Below are positions 26,686 to 35,685 of a stretch of 64,000 bases of DNA, one piece after another. The notes beneath the pieces are model-generated. The model searched no databases, was not told the DNA's origin, and saw only the letters and a list, made by a program, of their open reading frames with translations. Position 1 is the stretch's first letter; each line of letters opens with the position of its first letter. This DNA comes from GCA-002726655 sp046582185 (GTDB taxonomy: Bacteria; Pseudomonadota; Gammaproteobacteria; Pseudomonadales; Azotimanducaceae): positions 124,001 to 188,000 of the forward strand of contig JAYGEX010000025.1 in the NCBI GenBank assembly GCA_046582185.1. Reading direction: 5' to 3'. A program made the translations under genes and the position numbers.

Positions 26686-26724
26686 AATGAAAGTTAATAA
26701 TGAAAGTTAATAATGAAAGTTAAT
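26686..26724. repeat. Perfect 13-base tandem repeat, three copies
   Basis: AATGAAAGTTAAT occurs three times head to tail without a mismatch (26686-26698, 26699-26711, 26712-26724), just upstream of the DUF35-thiolase operon. The rest of the 226-base divergent spacer to the HAMP-like gene shows no recognisable site. Copy-number change by slippage would alter the operon leader. Confidence 0.9.
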
Positions 26725-26896
26725 TAGCGTTGATGGGAAAAGAAAACAGGCTAGCAAATCAAATCGCAGCACGCCAGCTACCAAGGCATTGATTCACTGG
26801 CTTACCTCATTTATGATCAGTGTATCATTTAGGTGAATGAGCGACTATTTAGGAGTAACCTTGCGCTTTGCATTCCAAAATAAATGAGACCGAAAA

Positions 26897-27349
26897 GTGA
26901 GCCGAAACGATCGTAAGATATCCAATTTCTTACTTACCCACAAATTCCAACTCAAGCTAACGTTCTACTATATTGGTGTGGGCGTCTCAATTATTGCTGT
27001 TACTGCCGGAACCGTTTTTTACAAAATGACTCTGGTTCGTGAACTAATGAATAACAGCGTCATGACAGACTTCAGTTCACAATCCAGGATAACTGAATAT
27101 ATGTTTCAAGTAGGGCAAATATCGATGTTGGGATTTAGCGCCTTCGCTATCGCATCATTTATATTTTCATTAATGATTAGCCACCGAATTGCAGGCCCAA
27201 TGGTCGCAATTGTTGCCTTCATTCATGAGCTAAAGAAAGCAAATTTGTCTTATGGTCGTACCCTTCGACCCAACGACGAGCTGACGGTCATTATGGATGA
27301 ACTGCATTTGCTTCAGGCGGCATTAAAGCAACAGGAGCAGAATGTCTAG
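26897..27349 (+). CDS. Small two-pass membrane protein with HAMP-like linker
   Basis: 150 residues starting at GTG. Two membrane segments (about 21-42 and 74-95) bracket a short presumed periplasmic loop. HRIAGPMVAIVAFIHELKK and LRPNDELTVIMDELHLLQAAL then look like the two helices of a HAMP domain, the signal-relay element of chemoreceptors and sensor kinases, with no output domain behind it. Its stop is 3 bases before the pilin-like gene, so the pair is one operon. Function unknown; sensing or assembly of the pilin-like partner is inference. Confidence 0.75.
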   Translation: MSRNDRKISNFLLTHKFQLKLTFYYIGVGVSIIAVTAGTVFYKMTLVRELMNNSVMTDFSSQSRITEYMFQVGQISMLGFSAFAIASFIFSLMISHRIAGPMVAIVAFIHELKKANLSYGRTLRPNDELTVIMDELHLLQAALKQQEQNV

Positions 27350-27352
27350 ACC

Positions 27353-27859
27353 ATGAAAGTCAAACACAGCCAACGAGGGTTTACGCTGGTTGAAATGATG
27401 ATCGCTGTCGCGATCATTGGAATTATTGCGGCCCTGGCAATTCCTGCATACCGTAGCTATCTTAATACGGCAAATATGACCAAAGTGACTTCGAATTTTG
27501 AAGAGGCCGTGCGCGCCGCCAGGAATACCTTTCAAAAAGACGAAACCCTGCTGGCACTGGACCTGAGTGCTTCAGCGCCAACAAACACAAGCGTGTGGTT
27601 AGTACTATTTAATAGCGCGGATGTGCTGGCGCCAGGCGGCGGACCTGCTTATATCTCGTCAACAAATAAGAAGGACAGCGGTCGCGGCGATGCTACAACT
27701 GGCGCCATCGGAGTAAAGTGGAACCCGAGCAAGTCAGGTAAGAAAGGTGTTACTGAAGCGAGGCTGGAACTCTGGCGGCCGCTGTATCTGTCGCTGACAG
27801 AGCAACACGCAAGAGTATCGAAAGAAGAGTTCGAGGTTGTCATCCAGCGTCAACCCTAA
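27353..27859 (+). CDS. Type IV pilin-like protein
   Basis: 168 residues with a type III prepilin leader: nine residues with basic KVKHSQR, then the peptidase site G|FTLVEMM, Glu at mature position 5, and a hydrophobic helix to about residue 32. The globular part has no cysteine, so the disulfide loop of major pilins is absent. Its WLVLFNSAD and LELWRPLYL segments match no pilin I know. No pilus assembly genes are nearby. It is coupled to the HAMP-like gene (3-base gap). A minor pilin or pseudopilin used by a machine encoded elsewhere is likely. Confidence 0.82.
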   Translation: MKVKHSQRGFTLVEMMIAVAIIGIIAALAIPAYRSYLNTANMTKVTSNFEEAVRAARNTFQKDETLLALDLSASAPTNTSVWLVLFNSADVLAPGGGPAYISSTNKKDSGRGDATTGAIGVKWNPSKSGKKGVTEARLELWRPLYLSLTEQHARVSKEEFEVVIQRQP

Positions 27860-27947
27860 TTTCTTTCGACAGAAGTTGCCTTCGACAAACCTCGCCCCTC
27901 AATTCCAAACTAACATTTGCCGGCTTGCACCGCCAATCTGCTTCGAC

Positions 27948-28778
27948 CTATCTACCCGTAAATTCTGGCTTACGACGCTCCAGGAATGCATTGACGCCCT
28001 CCTGAAAGTCTTCGCTATGAAACATCCCGCTAAGATGAACCATCAAATGATCCACCGCTGTGTCATAAGACTCTTCCAATCCCATTCGCATCATTCTTTT
28101 GGTAGTCTGAACTGCAAGTGGTGCATTGTCGGCGATTTCTTCTGCCCATTGCATGGCGGTGGACAGCACCTCATCATCCGGTACTACCGTATTCACCAGG
28201 CCTAAGGACAGGCACTCTTGTGCACCAACAGTTCGGGCCCTGTAATACAATTCTGCAGCCTTGGCCCAACCAATCAATCGGGGGAGAAGCCAGGTACCAC
28301 CACTTTCGGGCACAACATTTCGTTTTGCGGTGACTGCTGCCATCTTCGCAGATTCACCGGCGACCCTCATATCACATAACAGCGCGATGTCCATGCCATA
28401 TCCCGCCGCTGCACCATTCAGGGCGCAGACGATTGGGGTATCGATATTCCACATTACATTGATCGGCGCTTCCCGGAGATCAAACAATTGCCTAGGACGG
28501 TTAGAGCCTTTTGAATCCCCGCTGCCAATACCACTACCAGCAACATCGACAAGATCCAGCCCGGAACAAAAACCCCTGCCAGCACCTGTTAGGACGATAC
28601 ATCGGATATCCGGGTCTCTGTTTGCTTCAGTGACCTTTGATGATAATTCGCTCAGCATATCCCTGCTAATAGCGTTAAGACGTTCAGGCCGGTTAAGTGT
28701 GAGTACGACTATTCTCCCCTTTTGCTCTACCAAAAGTTCCTCGGTACTTGATTCGCTCATCGTCATAGAATTATCCAC
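27948..28778 (-). CDS. Enoyl-CoA hydratase/isomerase family protein
   Basis: 276-residue crotonase with LNRPERLNAIS, RGFCSGLDLVD and GAAAGYGMDIALLCD. The first catalytic Glu position is Asp (GMDIA). The second region reads KRNVVPESGGTWLL, a form of family members in which an acid after the proline may serve. The C-terminal FLERRKPEFTGR is typical. An internal Gly/Ser-rich insert follows VDVAG. Isomerase or 1,2-epoxide-type chemistry cannot be separated from hydratase by sequence alone. Confidence 0.85.
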   Translation of the reverse strand: MDNSMTMSESSTEELLVEQKGRIVVLTLNRPERLNAISRDMLSELSSKVTEANRDPDIRCIVLTGAGRGFCSGLDLVDVAGSGIGSGDSKGSNRPRQLFDLREAPINVMWNIDTPIVCALNGAAAGYGMDIALLCDMRVAGESAKMAAVTAKRNVVPESGGTWLLPRLIGWAKAAELYYRARTVGAQECLSLGLVNTVVPDDEVLSTAMQWAEEIADNAPLAVQTTKRMMRMGLEESYDTAVDHLMVHLSGMFHSEDFQEGVNAFLERRKPEFTGR

Positions 28779-28812
28779 TCCTGTCTAAAAATTTGAACCT
28801 ACTATACACCTT

Positions 28813-29658
28813 TCAAAGAATGTGTCCTTGCGCCAGTTCATTGATCTCGTCCTGCATCGAGTGATCCAGGATAAATTGTCTGATGTCTTTGAGGACCTTA
28901 CTTTTTTGCCGTTGCAGTCTCGTTAAAGACAGCAGGATATCTACATGGCCTTGCTTGCTATAGACCTCTCGTTGAGCATGTCCGCCAACTTCCCGCTGCT
29001 TTTCCATCAGGCTTTTCGAGTGACCGCGACGTACCCGATTATCATCCTCGCCGTGCAAGAGGTAAAGCGGCGGCGCATCGGCTCGGACGAAATTAACCGG
29101 TTGCGAATTAGGATACTGCTCTTCTGGCGAAAATAGGTCCCAGTGCGCGTCTTCAGTAAAAGGGTAAAAATCATAGGGCCCGGCGAGACCAATAAAGCCG
29201 CTGATTCGCTGTACATCATTCAGCAGACGCGTATCCAGTGCCATCAATGCGCCGATTTGTGCACCGGCGGAATGCCCCATAATAAAAATTGGCCCCGGTT
29301 TGATGTTATCCATAATTGAATTAATGGCGGTACGGACATCCTCAAGTATTTCAAAGAATCTGACATGGGGATATAACCTGTAGTCTGGAATGTAAACGTT
29401 GAAGCCCTGGAGACAAAGTGTATCTGCGACGAAGCGATAGTCTGCTCGCGCCCCACTCCGCCAATTGCCACCATAGAGGAATATGATATTAGGCCGATTA
29501 TCAATTTGATCATTATGCAGATAACAATCGTATTGATGCCGATCATCCTTTCCATAACGATGTTGTTGTAAGCGATAACTCGAGCCACGCGCCATCAGGT
29601 TGATAGCTTTTAATCCCAGGTTTTGGACCTGGTCATTCATTAGCTTGCTAAATTTCAA
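28813..29658 (-). CDS. Alpha/beta hydrolase, BD-FAE/HSL-like esterase
   Basis: 281 residues. The nucleophile elbow GHSAGA gives S130. The acid is in HGEDD (D205 or D206), and the His is H238 in KQGHVD. The oxyanion element is YGGNW, the family's HGGxW variant. It resembles carbohydrate esterases and kynurenine-formamidase-like hydrolases. No signal peptide. Substrate unknown. Confidence 0.85.
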   Translation of the reverse strand: MKFSKLMNDQVQNLGLKAINLMARGSSYRLQQHRYGKDDRHQYDCYLHNDQIDNRPNIIFLYGGNWRSGARADYRFVADTLCLQGFNVYIPDYRLYPHVRFFEILEDVRTAINSIMDNIKPGPIFIMGHSAGAQIGALMALDTRLLNDVQRISGFIGLAGPYDFYPFTEDAHWDLFSPEEQYPNSQPVNFVRADAPPLYLLHGEDDNRVRRGHSKSLMEKQREVGGHAQREVYSKQGHVDILLSLTRLQRQKSKVLKDIRQFILDHSMQDEINELAQGHIL

Positions 29659-29775
29659 TGGCTAGTAACCTGTATTCAAGTATAATCCGCACCCGTAAGA
29701 GCATAGAATCCACATCACAAGAATGACCCATCAGAGGCCAACTGGACTCATCGCTCATACATGCTCTTTCAACTG

Positions 29776-29812
29776 TGATCCTTCAACTGATCTTTCAATA
29801 ATGATCGTTCAA
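29776..29812. repeat. Three direct repeats TGATCnTTCAA
   Basis: TGATCCTTCAA (29776), TGATCTTTCAA (29788) and TGATCGTTCAA (29802) lie 12 and 14 bases apart, with a weaker fourth before them. They fall in the 342-base divergent spacer 29659-30000 between the esterase and the DUF5916 gene. Regular spacing near one helical turn suggests a regulator binding array. Confidence 0.55.
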
Positions 29813-29891
29813 CCAGCGTCTTTATCTGGCTTGAACAATCATTTGAGTAAAGTCTAGCAACTTCAGTCGAGAAAGAATCATAAAGCACAAG

Positions 29892-29923
29892 ACGGGACGA
29901 GGAAAAGATATCTCTCGTCTCGT
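29892..29923 (+). promoter_or_regulatory. Hairpin in the 5' leader of the DUF5916 gene
   Basis: ACGGGACGAG (29892-29901) pairs with CTCGTCTCGT (29914-29923) over 10 positions with one G-U, around a 12-base loop, 77 bases before the TTG start. No T-run follows, so a translational or processing element is more likely than a terminator. Confidence 0.45.
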
Positions 29924-30000
29924 GGTCTATTGCAAATAGGCAATCCGCGAATTTATGTTATCGCTTACAAGCTGATAACAGCAGACAGAGAATTATCGTT

Positions 30001-32388
30001 TTGAAGCGACTAGTTGGTTTTTTAATTATTGTTCTCACGGGAACATACACCTTTCCCGTTTATGGCGTAGATGCATCCCGTGACCCGCTAAAGATTCCAA
30101 AATTCAATGAATCGAAAGTCGAAATCAAAATCGACGGCGTTCTGGACGAATCAATTTGGCAGAATATACCCTCCTACGACAACATGGCCGTGATCGAACC
30201 CGATACTCTGGTTGATGCCCCCCTGGAAACAAAGATTCTATATTTCTACACGACGAAGGGTATGTACATAGGTGTGTGGAACGAACAGGCTTCGGACACG
30301 CTGGTATCTCGCTTGACTTCACGTGACAACTTCATCCGCAGAGATGGCATCTCCATTACTGTTGATCCATCTGGAAAAGGTTTATACGGCTACTGGTTTG
30401 GCGTCAATCTGGGTGGCACCTTGATGGATGGCACTGTACTGCCAGAGCGGCAGTTTAATAATCAATGGGATGGTCCCTGGCGCGGCGCATCTGCGGAGGT
30501 AGAAGGTGGTTGGTCTGCTGAAATGTTCATACCCTGGTCCATGATGACAATGCCTGATGTTCAGGGAGATGTACGTGAGATGGGTTTCTACATTTCCCGG
30601 GCGGTCGCTCACAAAAACGAACGATGGAGCTGGCCAGCCTTACCGCAAACCAAGTCCGTTTTTATGACGCAGCTACAAAAATTTGAAGTACAAGGCATCA
30701 GCCCCAAGCAACAGTTCACATTCTATCCGTACGCTTCAACTACTTATGACAACACCACCAATCAGGACTTATATAAGTCGGGCTTTGATTTCTTCTGGCG
30801 CCCCTCATCAAACTTGCAGTTAACTACTACGGTGAACCCTGATTTTGGCAACGTCGAATCGGACAATGTAGTCGTTAACCTGACTTCCTTTGAGACATTT
30901 TTTCCGGAAAAAAGACCTTTCTTTCTGGAGGGGCAGGAGATATTTGTGACCTCTCCCAGGTCAAGGCAGAACCGCGGGCGCGGTACGCCCACCACGCTAA
31001 TCAATACTCGTAGAATTGGCAGCCCACCAAAAACACCGGATGTGGATGATCTTGAGCTATCAGCTCTCGTTCAAAATCAGCCCACGGAACTCGCCGGTGC
31101 CCTCAAGGCCACCGGGCAGAAAGGAAAAATACGATACGGCGTGCTCACCGCTATTGAGGAAGATACAAAACTCGATGGCACCGTTGATGGCGACGATGTG
31201 GAAATCTTGCAGGACGGCCGGGATTTCGGCGCCATTAGATTTCTGTATGAAGATACCAATGGTGGCGGCAGAAAATCTATCGGCTGGATGAGCACAATAG
31301 TCGCACACGCCCAGGAAGATGCGATTACCCATGGCCTCGACCTTCATTATCTGTCAAAGAACGGAAAACTCAGCACCGACGTTCAGCTGATGGTTAGTGA
31401 CGTAGATAATGTCACGGGTACAGGAGGATTTCTGGATCTTGGCTACACACCTCGACAAGGGCGCAAGCACATTTTCACATTCGACTATTTTGACGACGAA
31501 CTGGACATCAACGATTTTGGATTCCTAAGGCGAAACGACGCAATTGGTGCACGCTACGGATACGAGATATCTGAGTCGAATTTACCAAAGTTAAAATCAC
31601 GGTTTACAAAGTTTCTCGCCAGCCAGGAATACAATACAGAGGGTAAAGTCGTCCGTAGCGGCTTGTTCTCACTTAGAGACCACAGGTTTAAAAACAATTC
31701 AGCACTCGTTACAGAGCTCAACTATTTCCCCGAACGATGGGACGATACAAATAGTGGCGGCAATGGTTCCTTCCGTATCCATGACAGATGGCAGAGTGCC
31801 ATCTTCTGGAGCAATGACCAGGCGAAGAAACTTAGCGTTGAATTTGGCGTTAGGTATAAGCAAGAACATATTGGCGGTGAGTCGATTTTATACAAAGCTG
31901 AGTTCACCTGGCGGCCCACAGATCGATTCTCATTTATCCTTAACCTTGGTTATGAAGATCGTGATGGTTGGCTCATTCATGATGAAGAAAGGGACTTTAC
32001 AACTTTCAGTGCAGAATCATGGATGCCAAAAATCGAGACGGGCTTTTTCCTGACTGCTAAGCAACAATTCCGAATCACTGCTCAGTGGGTTGGCATCAAG
32101 GCCTTCGAGCAACAACGATGGCAGGTTCCCGTCGGCGATGGTGACCTTATCCCTGTTGACAATGTTCCTGGCTCAGAGTCACGGGATTTCTCTATTAGCC
32201 GCATGGTCTTCCAGACCAGATATCGTTGGGAAATCGCGCCGCTATCAGATCTGTTTGTTGTCTATACCAGAGGCTCAAATATACCCAGCGATCCGTCGAG
32301 AGGATTCGATGATCTACTCAGTGCGGCGTGGACCGACAAAGTGGTTGATGTCCTCATTGTCAAGCTTCGCTATCGATTAGGCAGCTAG
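30001..32388 (+). CDS. DUF5916 outer-membrane protein with CBM9-like N-terminus
   Basis: 795 residues from a TTG that puts a basic residue and hydrophobic helix (KRLVGFLIIVLTGTYTFPVYG) at the start, a clear signal peptide. Residues about 35-235 resemble the CBM9-like beta-sandwich (KIDGVLDESIW, WSAEMFIPWS). The remainder is the DUF5916 beta-strand repeat region (TTTVNPDFGNVESD, FFPEKRPFFLEGQEIF) ending RYRLGS, as expected of an outer-membrane barrel. Such proteins often accompany polymer or peptide uptake; substrate and function are unproven. It stands alone in its transcription unit. Confidence 0.85.
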   Translation: MKRLVGFLIIVLTGTYTFPVYGVDASRDPLKIPKFNESKVEIKIDGVLDESIWQNIPSYDNMAVIEPDTLVDAPLETKILYFYTTKGMYIGVWNEQASDTLVSRLTSRDNFIRRDGISITVDPSGKGLYGYWFGVNLGGTLMDGTVLPERQFNNQWDGPWRGASAEVEGGWSAEMFIPWSMMTMPDVQGDVREMGFYISRAVAHKNERWSWPALPQTKSVFMTQLQKFEVQGISPKQQFTFYPYASTTYDNTTNQDLYKSGFDFFWRPSSNLQLTTTVNPDFGNVESDNVVVNLTSFETFFPEKRPFFLEGQEIFVTSPRSRQNRGRGTPTTLINTRRIGSPPKTPDVDDLELSALVQNQPTELAGALKATGQKGKIRYGVLTAIEEDTKLDGTVDGDDVEILQDGRDFGAIRFLYEDTNGGGRKSIGWMSTIVAHAQEDAITHGLDLHYLSKNGKLSTDVQLMVSDVDNVTGTGGFLDLGYTPRQGRKHIFTFDYFDDELDINDFGFLRRNDAIGARYGYEISESNLPKLKSRFTKFLASQEYNTEGKVVRSGLFSLRDHRFKNNSALVTELNYFPERWDDTNSGGNGSFRIHDRWQSAIFWSNDQAKKLSVEFGVRYKQEHIGGESILYKAEFTWRPTDRFSFILNLGYEDRDGWLIHDEERDFTTFSAESWMPKIETGFFLTAKQQFRITAQWVGIKAFEQQRWQVPVGDGDLIPVDNVPGSESRDFSISRMVFQTRYRWEIAPLSDLFVVYTRGSNIPSDPSRGFDDLLSAAWTDKVVDVLIVKLRYRLGS

Positions 32389-32553
32389 GCTAGGCGAACT
32401 GTCCTCCGCAAGTTCTTTCTCCTTTTTGCAATTGGCTCTATGTGATTGCCCTTACGCCATTGAGCTAGTTCAAATGTGTTACCTTTACGAATAAGGAACG
32501 ACTGACAACGAGTGTTGGCTCCTGCATTTATCAGCAGCGATGGACAAAAAACT

Positions 32554-33348
32554 ATGAACTACGAAGCACTTATATTGGAAGTGTCAGATTACGTCGCGAC
32601 AGTCACGCTAAATCGCCCGGACAAACTCAATGCACTCAGTGAGCAATTACGCAACGAAATAGAAGACGTTTGCGAACATATTTATAACGATGACCAAATC
32701 CGTGCTGTTATTTTCACCGGCTCGGGGCGCGGCTTCTGCTCTGGCGCTGACCTCACATCTGGAGCGGCTGTTGACAAAACGCCGTCGCAAAATCTGCGTC
32801 TGGATGATATGGGCTGGGTTGGCCGCTTGTCCACAGCAATCTACAAGATTGGCGTGCCGAGCATCGCAGCAATGAATGGCGTCGCCGCAGGTGCCGGGAT
32901 GAGTATTTCTCTGGCCTGTGATATGCGCGTAGGTCACACCGGATCAAGATTCAAAACGGTATTTGCTGAACGGGGCCTATCGCCCGATACCGGCATGTCC
33001 TACTACCTGCCACGCATCATCGGATATAGCCGCGCGGCAGATCTAATCTTTACCAGTCGTATGGTAAGCGGCGACGAGGCATACCGCCTGGGATTACTGG
33101 ACCGATTAGTCGGCGAAGATGAAGTCATGACCACTGCAATGGAGGTGGCTCAGCAAATGAGTGCACTGCCACCTATGGCTATTCGATCCGGAAAGAGAGT
33201 ACTCCAGCAAAATATGGACAGTGATTTTCATAGCGCACTGCTTAATGAGTCGGTTGCCCTGAAATTTGCCACTCGCTCCCCCAACGATCAGGCGGAACAG
33301 CGCGCGGCATTTATCGAGAAACGCAAACCAACCTTTACCGGAACATAA
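32554..33348 (+). CDS. Enoyl-CoA hydratase/isomerase family protein
   Basis: 264-residue crotonase starting MNYEALILEVSDYVATV. The open frame upstream to 32512 has no family match. LNRPDKLNALS, RGFCSGADL and GVAAGAGMSISLACD are present. The first acidic position is Ser (GMSIS); in the second region GLSPDTGMSYYLP, an Asp follows the proline, a pattern seen in PaaG-type isomerases, which use that Asp. Isomerase is therefore the better guess. It ends EKRKPTFTGT. Confidence 0.85.
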   Translation: MNYEALILEVSDYVATVTLNRPDKLNALSEQLRNEIEDVCEHIYNDDQIRAVIFTGSGRGFCSGADLTSGAAVDKTPSQNLRLDDMGWVGRLSTAIYKIGVPSIAAMNGVAAGAGMSISLACDMRVGHTGSRFKTVFAERGLSPDTGMSYYLPRIIGYSRAADLIFTSRMVSGDEAYRLGLLDRLVGEDEVMTTAMEVAQQMSALPPMAIRSGKRVLQQNMDSDFHSALLNESVALKFATRSPNDQAEQRAAFIEKRKPTFTGT

Positions 33349-33414
33349 TGCCTCTTAAACCCGATAGAACCGGCACAAAGTGGCCCGTGCCCGCGATAGA
33401 TCCCGGAGTAATTC

Positions 33415-34263
33415 ATGCCCATTAAAATGATCGCCCTCGATCTTGATGGCACTCTGGCTATCGAAAACAATCAGGTACTACCGGCAACCCGAGACGCTCT
33501 GATTGCACTTCATCAAAGTGGCGTCGAGGTTGTAATCGCTACCGGGCGGCGATACCGAACCACACGATATGTTATAGACAATCTTGGCTTCGATGTTTAC
33601 GCCGTCTGCAATGGCGGCGCCCTGGTTAAAAAGCCAGATACCGGCACCCTGCACGAAGCTAATTTTTCAACGCCGCAGCTTAACAATATCGTTGAGATTG
33701 CTCGAGAGCTGAATCTTGCCACATTTGGACAGCGAGATGCCCATGACCGCGGCGGGCCCGATTTTATAATTGATGACTCCGTAAGCTGGTGTAGCCACAC
33801 GCAAAAATATTATGAAGATAATAAGGACTGGAGTCGCGGCGGTAATCTTCAGGACCATGATCCACAGTTTCTGGTTTCCGGAACCATGGGCGAAGAACAG
33901 CAGCTAAGGACATTAATCGATCGAATTGAGGCGAGTTATCCAGGCACATACGAGCACTTCATTATGCCCTGGGGGAACTCTGATGCCTTCTACTGCGAAA
34001 TCACGATTGCCGCAATCGATAAATGGTATGGCTTGAGTAAACTGGCAAGCCTGTTCGATATAGGTGCAAACAATATTTGCGCTGTCGGTGATCAGATTAA
34101 CGACATACCGATGTTATCAAAGGTCGCTCACCCCGTCGCTATGGGCAATAGCGTCGAGGCGCTCCATGTTCATGCTAATTTTATCTGCGGAAAGAATGAC
34201 GAGGATGGCATTTTAGATGTTGTTGATTACATCAATGAACACAATTCCAGAGTCGCCAGCTGA
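33415..34263 (+). CDS. HAD hydrolase, Cof-type IIB phosphatase
   Basis: 282 residues. The HAD nucleophile motif is ALDLDGTLA (D9, D11), motif II is VVIATGRR, and motif IV is VGDQINDIPML, with the C2-type cap between. Cof-family enzymes dephosphorylate sugar phosphates, flavin precursors or PLP. The substrate cannot be assigned. It follows the crotonase by 66 bases and may share its transcript. Confidence 0.88.
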   Translation: MPIKMIALDLDGTLAIENNQVLPATRDALIALHQSGVEVVIATGRRYRTTRYVIDNLGFDVYAVCNGGALVKKPDTGTLHEANFSTPQLNNIVEIARELNLATFGQRDAHDRGGPDFIIDDSVSWCSHTQKYYEDNKDWSRGGNLQDHDPQFLVSGTMGEEQQLRTLIDRIEASYPGTYEHFIMPWGNSDAFYCEITIAAIDKWYGLSKLASLFDIGANNICAVGDQINDIPMLSKVAHPVAMGNSVEALHVHANFICGKNDEDGILDVVDYINEHNSRVAS

Positions 34264-34281
34264 ACGAATGTTTGAGGCAGT

Positions 34282-34413
34282 GACAGGTGCTCATCCAGAA
34301 ATGGAATCCGCCGGTGTTACTTCCCTGGTAAGTGAGTGTTTTATATAACTAACGATATTATAGTTTTGCAATTGTTGTTTGAATTTGACCATTTTTGGAC
34401 GGGAACCAACTAG
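34282..34413 (+). repeat. MITE-like repeat, family A, copy 2
   Basis: Related to 11114-11244 in the same orientation. The terminal inverted repeat is clearest here: CATCCAGAAATGG at the left and the reverse complement of CCATTTTTGGACG at the right. Shared interior blocks are GTTACTTCC, TTTATATAACTAACG and TAGTTTTGCAATTGTTGTT. It fills the gap between the HAD phosphatase and chaC and ends 25 bases before chaC. Confidence 0.75.
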
Positions 34414-34437
34414 ACCCATGAATACGCATAGTCTCAG

Positions 34438-35010
34438 ATGAACCAAGAACTCTGGATCTTCGGCTACGGGTCAATCATCTGGCGGGTGGATTTTCCCTTT
34501 GAAGAACAACGAAGCGCCTATATTAATAACTGGTCCCGACGATTCTGGCAAGGCTCAACGGATCATCGTGGCGTGCCTGGAAAACCGGGGCGCGTAGTGA
34601 CGCTTATTCCTGATCCAGGAAAAATCTGTTGGGGAAAAGCCTATCGCATCGATTCTACAAAACGCGACGCCATTATGGCCGGCCTCGACCAGCGTGAAAA
34701 AGGCGGCTATGAAAGACTCGATATAGAACTGCACTTTTCAAACACTAGCTCCATCAAAGGACCTCCCATCAAAGAGCAATCCATCAAAGAGCGGTCCATC
34801 GAAGCAATTACCTATCTGGCGACGCCAGAGAACGACGACTATCTTGGCGAGGCATCAATATCCGAAATTGCCGCCCAGATAACAATTTCACACGGCCCCA
34901 GCGGCTCGAATGTAGAGTATGTGCAAAGACTACATGAGGCACTGGTCACGATGAATGCCGTAGACAATCATGTGTCATCAATTGCAGACGAGCTGGATAG
35001 GATCAAGTAA
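34438..35010 (+). CDS. chaC: Gamma-glutamylcyclotransferase, ChaC-like
   Basis: 190 residues. The substrate loop FGYGSIIW (8-15) and the REKGGYERL motif with the catalytic Glu identify the ChaC family, which releases 5-oxoproline from glutathione to give Cys-Gly. A short insert (about 102-121) is built from the repeats SIKGPPIKEQSIKERSI, mirrored in DNA by repeated CCATCAAAGAGC, and is not part of the family fold. Cytoplasmic; likely a glutathione-turnover enzyme. Confidence 0.88.
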   Translation: MNQELWIFGYGSIIWRVDFPFEEQRSAYINNWSRRFWQGSTDHRGVPGKPGRVVTLIPDPGKICWGKAYRIDSTKRDAIMAGLDQREKGGYERLDIELHFSNTSSIKGPPIKEQSIKERSIEAITYLATPENDDYLGEASISEIAAQITISHGPSGSNVEYVQRLHEALVTMNAVDNHVSSIADELDRIK

Positions 35011-35103
35011 GGCGATCTGCGGTAAGGGGTCTGCGGTAAACATCATGCAATAAACGAATGGTTTATACTCATTACAAAATAGTAAGCGAATTTCAATCTC
35101 TCT

Positions 35104-35520
35104 ATGTCTAGCTCACCGCTCGCCAACATTCCGGAAAAAGAAATTGAGCTAAGCGCCATCCGCGCGAGCGGCCCCGGCGGCCAGAACGTGAACAAGGTCT
35201 CAAGCGCAATTCATCTACGCTTCGATGTTAGAAGATCCTCTCTAAGCGAAACATTGAAGACCAGAGTCCTGGCGTTAACTGACTACCGCATTTCCAGCGA
35301 CGGCATCATTGTCATCAAGGCACAACGGTTTAGGAGCCAGGATAAAAACCGAAGCGATGCCCTCTCCCGGCTGAACGACCTCCTTTTAAAGGCCAACATT
35401 CGGCAGAAAGTTCGCAGGAAGCACCGGGTTTCCAAAAAAGCAAAGGCTAAACGACTGGACAACAAAAAGCGGCAGGGCAATCAGAAGAACCTAAGAAAGC
35501 GGGTCAAGTTGGACGCCTAG
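35104..35520 (+). CDS. arfB: Alternative ribosome-rescue factor B (peptidyl-tRNA hydrolase)
   Basis: 138 residues. GPGGQNVNK with the catalytic GGQ at 25-27, a release-factor-type domain, and a very basic tail (about 100-138, many Lys/Arg) that in ArfB enters the empty mRNA channel of stalled ribosomes. Length is normal for ArfB. No stop-codon recognition domain is present, which excludes RF1/RF2. Monocistronic by spacing. Confidence 0.93.
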   Translation: MSSSPLANIPEKEIELSAIRASGPGGQNVNKVSSAIHLRFDVRRSSLSETLKTRVLALTDYRISSDGIIVIKAQRFRSQDKNRSDALSRLNDLLLKANIRQKVRRKHRVSKKAKAKRLDNKKRQGNQKNLRKRVKLDA

Positions 35521-35619
35521 TCGCCGCCCAGCGATTCTGGGATACTCAAAGCGAAATTGTGCCAAGCTCGTACATTGAGGCGGTGTAAACTTAATGAATA
35601 GAGCTACCACCACTATTGC

Positions 35620-35640
35620 TAAGCACTAAGCACTAAGCAC
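35620..35640. repeat. Perfect TAAGCAC tandem repeat, three copies
   Basis: Three contiguous 7-base units at 35620-35640, 46 bases before the M20 peptidase start, followed by a near-copy TAAACAA. The same core TAAGCAC occurs inside the 14-base repeat unit at 21003. Confidence 0.85.
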
Positions 35641-35685
35641 TAAACAAGCCAATAAAACCAACCATTGAAAAGAACTGAAACGACC

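Noticed and set aside
35527..35541. CCCAGCGATTCTGGG hairpin after arfB as a terminator
   Set aside because: Only a 5-base stem without a T-run.
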